From CALBPI01 sp039033995 (lineage in GTDB: Bacteria > Pseudomonadota > Gammaproteobacteria > Steroidobacterales > Woeseiaceae), in assembly GCA_039033995.1 (NCBI GenBank), contig JBCCBP010000015.1:1-64000 (forward strand): a stretch of 64,000 bases of DNA, in the 5' to 3' direction. The translations under genes were made by a program, and so were the position numbers. How positions within the stretch are numbered: position 1 is the stretch's first letter; each line of letters opens with the position of its first letter. Below the pieces are notes generated by a model. It was given only the letters and a program-made list of their open reading frames with translations. It was not told where the DNA came from and did not search any database. Shown piece by piece: positions 61,397 through 64,000 of this stretch.

Positions 61397-62176
61397 TTAC
61401 AGCGCATCGAATGCGCGTTGTGTCGCCGTCAACATCTGGCCGGCGTCCCGATAACGTCGTCGTGGATCTGGCTGTAACGCTTTGCGTAGCACCTGCACAA
61501 ACGACTTGTTGGTCCGCGCCAGAACACGGTCGAGTCGAGGCGGTGGCCAGTCGAACGGATACTCTGGCAGCCGACCACTAAACAACCGGTACAACACAAG
61601 ACCGAGCGAAAAGACATCGGACGCAAAGCGCGGTTTACCGAGCGCCTGCTCCGGCGCAATGTAATCGATCGTGCCAGAGCCGCTGCCCTGCACTGTGCGT
61701 TTGGCGACTTTCGAAAAACCGAAGTCGGCAAGTTTCAGCGTTAGCGGAGAAAACAAGATGAAGTTCTCGGGTTTGATGTCGCAGTGAATGACACCCACGC
61801 CGTGTGCAAAGGCGAGACCCCGCAGTGCCTGCAATGACAACTCGATGGCTCGCGCGTTGCCGATGCGTCGCTCCATGCGCTCGGCCAACGACTGCTCACC
61901 CAGTGGCATCGCGATAACAAAACAATCGCCGACAAAGTCAGCGTTCGCGACGCGAAGTATGTTGTCGTGATCGAGCTTACTTGCGATACGAACCTCACTC
62001 ACAAAATCGGATACATCGTCGAGCAAACGCGTGCGCAGGTGCGGCACTTTCAACGCGACCGGTTGTTGTTGGACCGTGTCTGTCGCCTCGTAAACGGTCG
62101 CGAGCGGACCTTTCGCCAGCCGCGCCTTGATGCGATATTTGCCGACGCGCTGGCGTGCTCTGAATTGCTGGACCAT
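61397..62176 (-). CDS. Soluble Ser/Thr kinase (non-RD) of the vWA/FHA cluster
   Basis: 259 residues, kinase domain only. RLAKGPLATVYEA nucleotide loop, Lys43 in VALKVP, Glu61, catalytic loop VIHCDIKPEN (Asp133; Cys replaces the Arg of RD kinases), ADFG (Asp151) and DYIAPEQALG. No membrane helix or sensor. First gene of the minus-strand cluster. No clear ribosome site precedes the ATG at 62176. The non-RD loop suggests it does not need activation-loop phosphorylation. Confidence 0.85.
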   Translation of the reverse strand: MVQQFRARQRVGKYRIKARLAKGPLATVYEATDTVQQQPVALKVPHLRTRLLDDVSDFVSEVRIASKLDHDNILRVANADFVGDCFVIAMPLGEQSLAERMERRIGNARAIELSLQALRGLAFAHGVGVIHCDIKPENFILFSPLTLKLADFGFSKVAKRTVQGSGSGTIDYIAPEQALGKPRFASDVFSLGLVLYRLFSGRLPEYPFDWPPPRLDRVLARTNKSFVQVLRKALQPDPRRRYRDAGQMLTATQRAFDAL

Positions 62177-62427
62177 CTGTTAAGGATAGCGGAATTCAGA
62201 CGGTGAAACCCGCGTCGAACGCAAACCAATATAGATCGGTGAACAGGCTGCCAGTCGCCGTGGCGACGATCGGGCAACCGTCGGTAGATCTGGCGTGACA
62301 AGCCCTCTGGTCGCCGAACATTCTTTCGACAAAGCGGTGTACACAACGCTTACGCGTCCCGCTGGCGCATCTGATCAGCTACGCCTGACGAAGTACTGAC
62401 CAAGATTGATACACAAAGGAATCTGTC
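62177..62427 (-). other. Divergent gap carrying the presumed cluster promoter
   Basis: 251 bases between the kinase start (minus) and the DUF3108 start (plus). A minus-strand TATATT at 62228-62233 could be a -10 for the 62-48 kb cluster, with only a weak -35-like CTGGCA. On the plus strand AAGGAA lies 6 bases before the DUF3108 ATG. No other structure was recognised. Confidence 0.25.
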
Positions 62428-63138
62428 ATGTGGCGAAAAATGTTATGCGTAGCGGCGATGCTTGCGACCCATTCAGCGGGTGCGATCGCCGCGTCGGATT
62501 GGTCCATCGAGCCTTTCGTTGCCGAGTACAAGGTCAGTGTCGGGCCGGCGAGTGCCGCCGCCGTTGTGGAGCTCAACAGTCTCGGCGACTCTCGCTATGA
62601 GATCGTCTCAAAAACACGAGTGACAGGATTCTTCGGTCTGTTCAAACGCGGCAATATCGACGAGCGCGCGGTATTCCGTTTCGAAGACGGTGAAATTCTT
62701 GCGGAATCACTGGTGCGAGAGGATAACTTGAGCCCGGAGGAACGTAGCTGCGAGGTCTACTACCGGCCGCTGGAAAACGAAGCTACTGTCAAATTCAAAG
62801 GTCAGGAAAAAACCGTCACGATTCCCCGCAACACGTTTAATCCGCTGCTGATGCAAATCGCATTGATGCAGGATATGGCTGCCGGAGAAACACCAGAGGT
62901 CTACAACATCCTCGATCATGCCGGGCTCAAGCAATTCGATGTCAACGTTGGCACGGAAGGCGCTATCGACACCCCGACGGGCCAATTCGCCGCAATACCG
63001 GTCGACATCACCAATCCCGCCAACAATGCGGGAACACGGATGTGGGCAGTACCGGCCGAGGACTGGCTTGCGGTTGTCGTCGAAGCGCGCAAAGATGACG
63101 AGGTCAAGGCGACACTAAAACTGAGCGGGCTGCGCTGA
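62428..63138 (+). CDS. DUF3108-family exported protein
   Basis: 236 residues with a signal peptide (about 1-22, ends AIAA). The body is beta-rich: PFVAEYKVSVGPASAAAVVEL, VTGFFGLFKRGNIDERAVF, TVTIPRNTFNPLLMQIALM, and a VDITNPANNAGTRMWAVP C-terminal part typical of DUF3108 proteins. These are periplasmic proteins of unknown role in many Proteobacteria. AAGGAA precedes the ATG. rraA follows on the same strand after about 30 bases. Confidence 0.82.
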   Translation: MWRKMLCVAAMLATHSAGAIAASDWSIEPFVAEYKVSVGPASAAAVVELNSLGDSRYEIVSKTRVTGFFGLFKRGNIDERAVFRFEDGEILAESLVREDNLSPEERSCEVYYRPLENEATVKFKGQEKTVTIPRNTFNPLLMQIALMQDMAAGETPEVYNILDHAGLKQFDVNVGTEGAIDTPTGQFAAIPVDITNPANNAGTRMWAVPAEDWLAVVVEARKDDEVKATLKLSGLR

Positions 63139-63169
63139 TGGTGCCCGCACATTGCGGGAGACAACACCG

Positions 63170-63655
63170 GTGGCCACAATCTCAACACCTGACCTGAGTG
63201 ACATGGCGGGCGATCGCCTGAGCGTACTCGCCCCGTTGCTCAGAAATTTCGGCAAACGACCGGCATTTGGTGGTCAGATAGTTACCGTGAAGTGCTTTGA
63301 AGACAATTCTCTGGTCAAGGCTCAAGCGGACGAACCCGGCGAAGGTCGTGTGCTGGTCGTGGATGGTGGCGCGTCCCCGAGGCGCGCATTGCTCGGCGAT
63401 CAAATCGCATTGAAACTGTCGGAAAACGGCTGGAGTGGCATCGTCATTTACGGTTACGTTCGAGACGTCGATGCCCTGGCGAATACCGACCTAGGCATTC
63501 AGGCAATAGGGGCGATTCCCGTAAAAACAGACAAACGCGGTCTTGGCGATATGAATGTCCCTGTGACATTCGGCGGCGTCACGTTCACCCCTGACGATTG
63601 GGTCTATGCCGACAATAATGGTGTGGTGGTTTCACCGGTCGCGCTCGAGCTGTAG
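63170..63655 (+). CDS. rraA: RraA family regulator of RNase E activity
   Basis: 161 residues from GTG 63170, chosen because homologues begin at ATISTPDLSD and GGGAG lies 9 bases upstream (an upstream TTG at 63152 is less likely). RraA fold motifs: FGGQIVTVKCFEDNSLVKA, VLVVDGGASPRRALLGDQIA, GIVIYGYVRDVDAL, and DWVYADNNGVVVSP. In E. coli RraA binds RNase E and inhibits mRNA decay. It converges on aceA. Confidence 0.92.
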   Translation: MATISTPDLSDMAGDRLSVLAPLLRNFGKRPAFGGQIVTVKCFEDNSLVKAQADEPGEGRVLVVDGGASPRRALLGDQIALKLSENGWSGIVIYGYVRDVDALANTDLGIQAIGAIPVKTDKRGLGDMNVPVTFGGVTFTPDDWVYADNNGVVVSPVALEL

Positions 63656-63690
63656 CCCAGAGCGCGACCGACGAGAACTTTAAGTAGCGC

Positions 63691-64000
63691 CTAGCCAGCG
63701 CGCGAAAACTGCTCTTCTTCCGTTGAACCTGACAACGCCGTCACCGACGACTGGCCGCCTTGAATAACTGTGGTTACGTCGTCGAAGTAGCCTGTGCCAA
63801 CCTCCTGCTGGTGCGCCACAAAGGTGTAGCCTTTGTCAGCATCGGCGAACTCTTGCTACTGCAAGCGAACGTACGCTGTCATGTCCTCGCGCGCGTAGTC
63901 GTAAGCCAGATTGAACATGCTGTTCCACATGTTGTGGACGCCCGCCAGTGTGATGAACTGATACTTGTAGCCCATCGCGCCAAGTTCGCGCTGGAATTTG
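63691..64000 (-). pseudogene. aceA: Isocitrate lyase, 3' part, interrupted by an in-frame TAG
   Basis: Translating the minus strand from 63999 gives unmistakable isocitrate lyase C-terminal sequence: GAMGYKYQFITLAGVHNMW, MFNLAYDYAREDMTAYV, then after a TAG codon at 63856-63858, QEFADADKGYTFVAHQQEV, VIQGGQSSVTALSGSTEEEQ and a terminal FSRAG stop at 63691. The frame continues perfectly on both sides of the TAG, so this is a single-base nonsense change (for example from CAG or GAG), not a frameshift. It would remove the last 54 residues, which include the C-terminal lid. It may be a real mutation, a strain variant or a base-call error. The gene runs on beyond the window. Confidence 0.85.

Noticed and set aside
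61170..61454. Plus-strand 94-residue frame between kinase and PP2C
   Set aside because: It runs into the kinase gene on the opposite strand, has no ribosome site and no recognisable composition.
48515..62176. Type VI secretion system (kinase, PP2C, FHA, OmpA-like present)
   Set aside because: No sheath, baseplate, Hcp, VgrG, ClpV, TssL or TssM genes; the channel gene is MotA/ExbB-type and the vWA proteins are not TagF or PpkA.
63856..63858. TAG in aceA as a pyrrolysine codon
   Set aside because: Pyrrolysine use is not expected in this type of organism, isocitrate lyase is not a pyrrolysine protein, and most genes in the window were read normally with ordinary stops.

Overview
The window is a chromosomal segment of a gammaproteobacterium. 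The evidence is the gene order rpsF-rpsR-DUF2232-rplI-dnaB-alr, the ffh-rpsP-rimM-trmD-rplS block, an icd-aceK pair, SixA, RraA, Hsp15 and a TRAP transporter with a TatT lipoprotein. GC is high but not extreme. Order and family cannot be fixed from the sequence alone. No tRNA, rRNA, insertion sequence, prophage or CRISPR array was seen, and no gap between genes exceeds about 270 bases.

Left part (1-35 kb), mostly housekeeping: the sufT end, sixA, putA, hslR, kbl-tdh (threonine degradation), sppA, a tatT-dctPQM TRAP operon, rplS-trmD-rimM-rpsP with ffh, a cyclic-nucleotide phosphodiesterase-like gene, ypjD-corB, radA, alr-dnaB-rplI-DUF2232-rpsR-rpsF with a probable S6:S18 leader, a PlpD-like patatin autotransporter, and icd-aceK. 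A kinase-PP2C-FHA trio on the opposite strand sits between radA and alr.

Middle (35-47 kb): ilvH-proB-proA form a run with 4-base overlaps and are divergent from ilvB. A short threonine dehydratase, two diguanylate cyclases with intact inhibitory sites, a secreted amidohydrolase, phhB and an unknown membrane-anchored protein follow.

Right part (47.6-62.2 kb) is the most unusual. About twelve minus-strand genes, many overlapping, encode two non-RD Ser/Thr kinases, a PP2C phosphatase, two lipoproteins (one Gly-rich with elastin-like pentapeptides), an FHA-TM-PEGA-SUMF1-fold protein, a small acidic exported protein, a MotA/TolQ/ExbB-type channel, a degenerate ASKHA-FHA fusion, and two paralogous vWA proteins. 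The vWA proteins share an ExbD/TolR-like N-terminal helix with a buried Asp. I read this as a proton-motive-force-driven envelope machine controlled by Ser/Thr phosphorylation, in which vWA domains replace the usual MotB/TolR periplasmic domains. I do not recognise it as a named system. An OmpA-like glycine-zipper protein lies just downstream.

The right edge holds a DUF3108 protein, rraA and the 3' part of aceA. The aceA reading frame is broken by one in-frame TAG, which is notable because aceK, whose usual job is to open the glyoxylate shunt, is intact in the same window.
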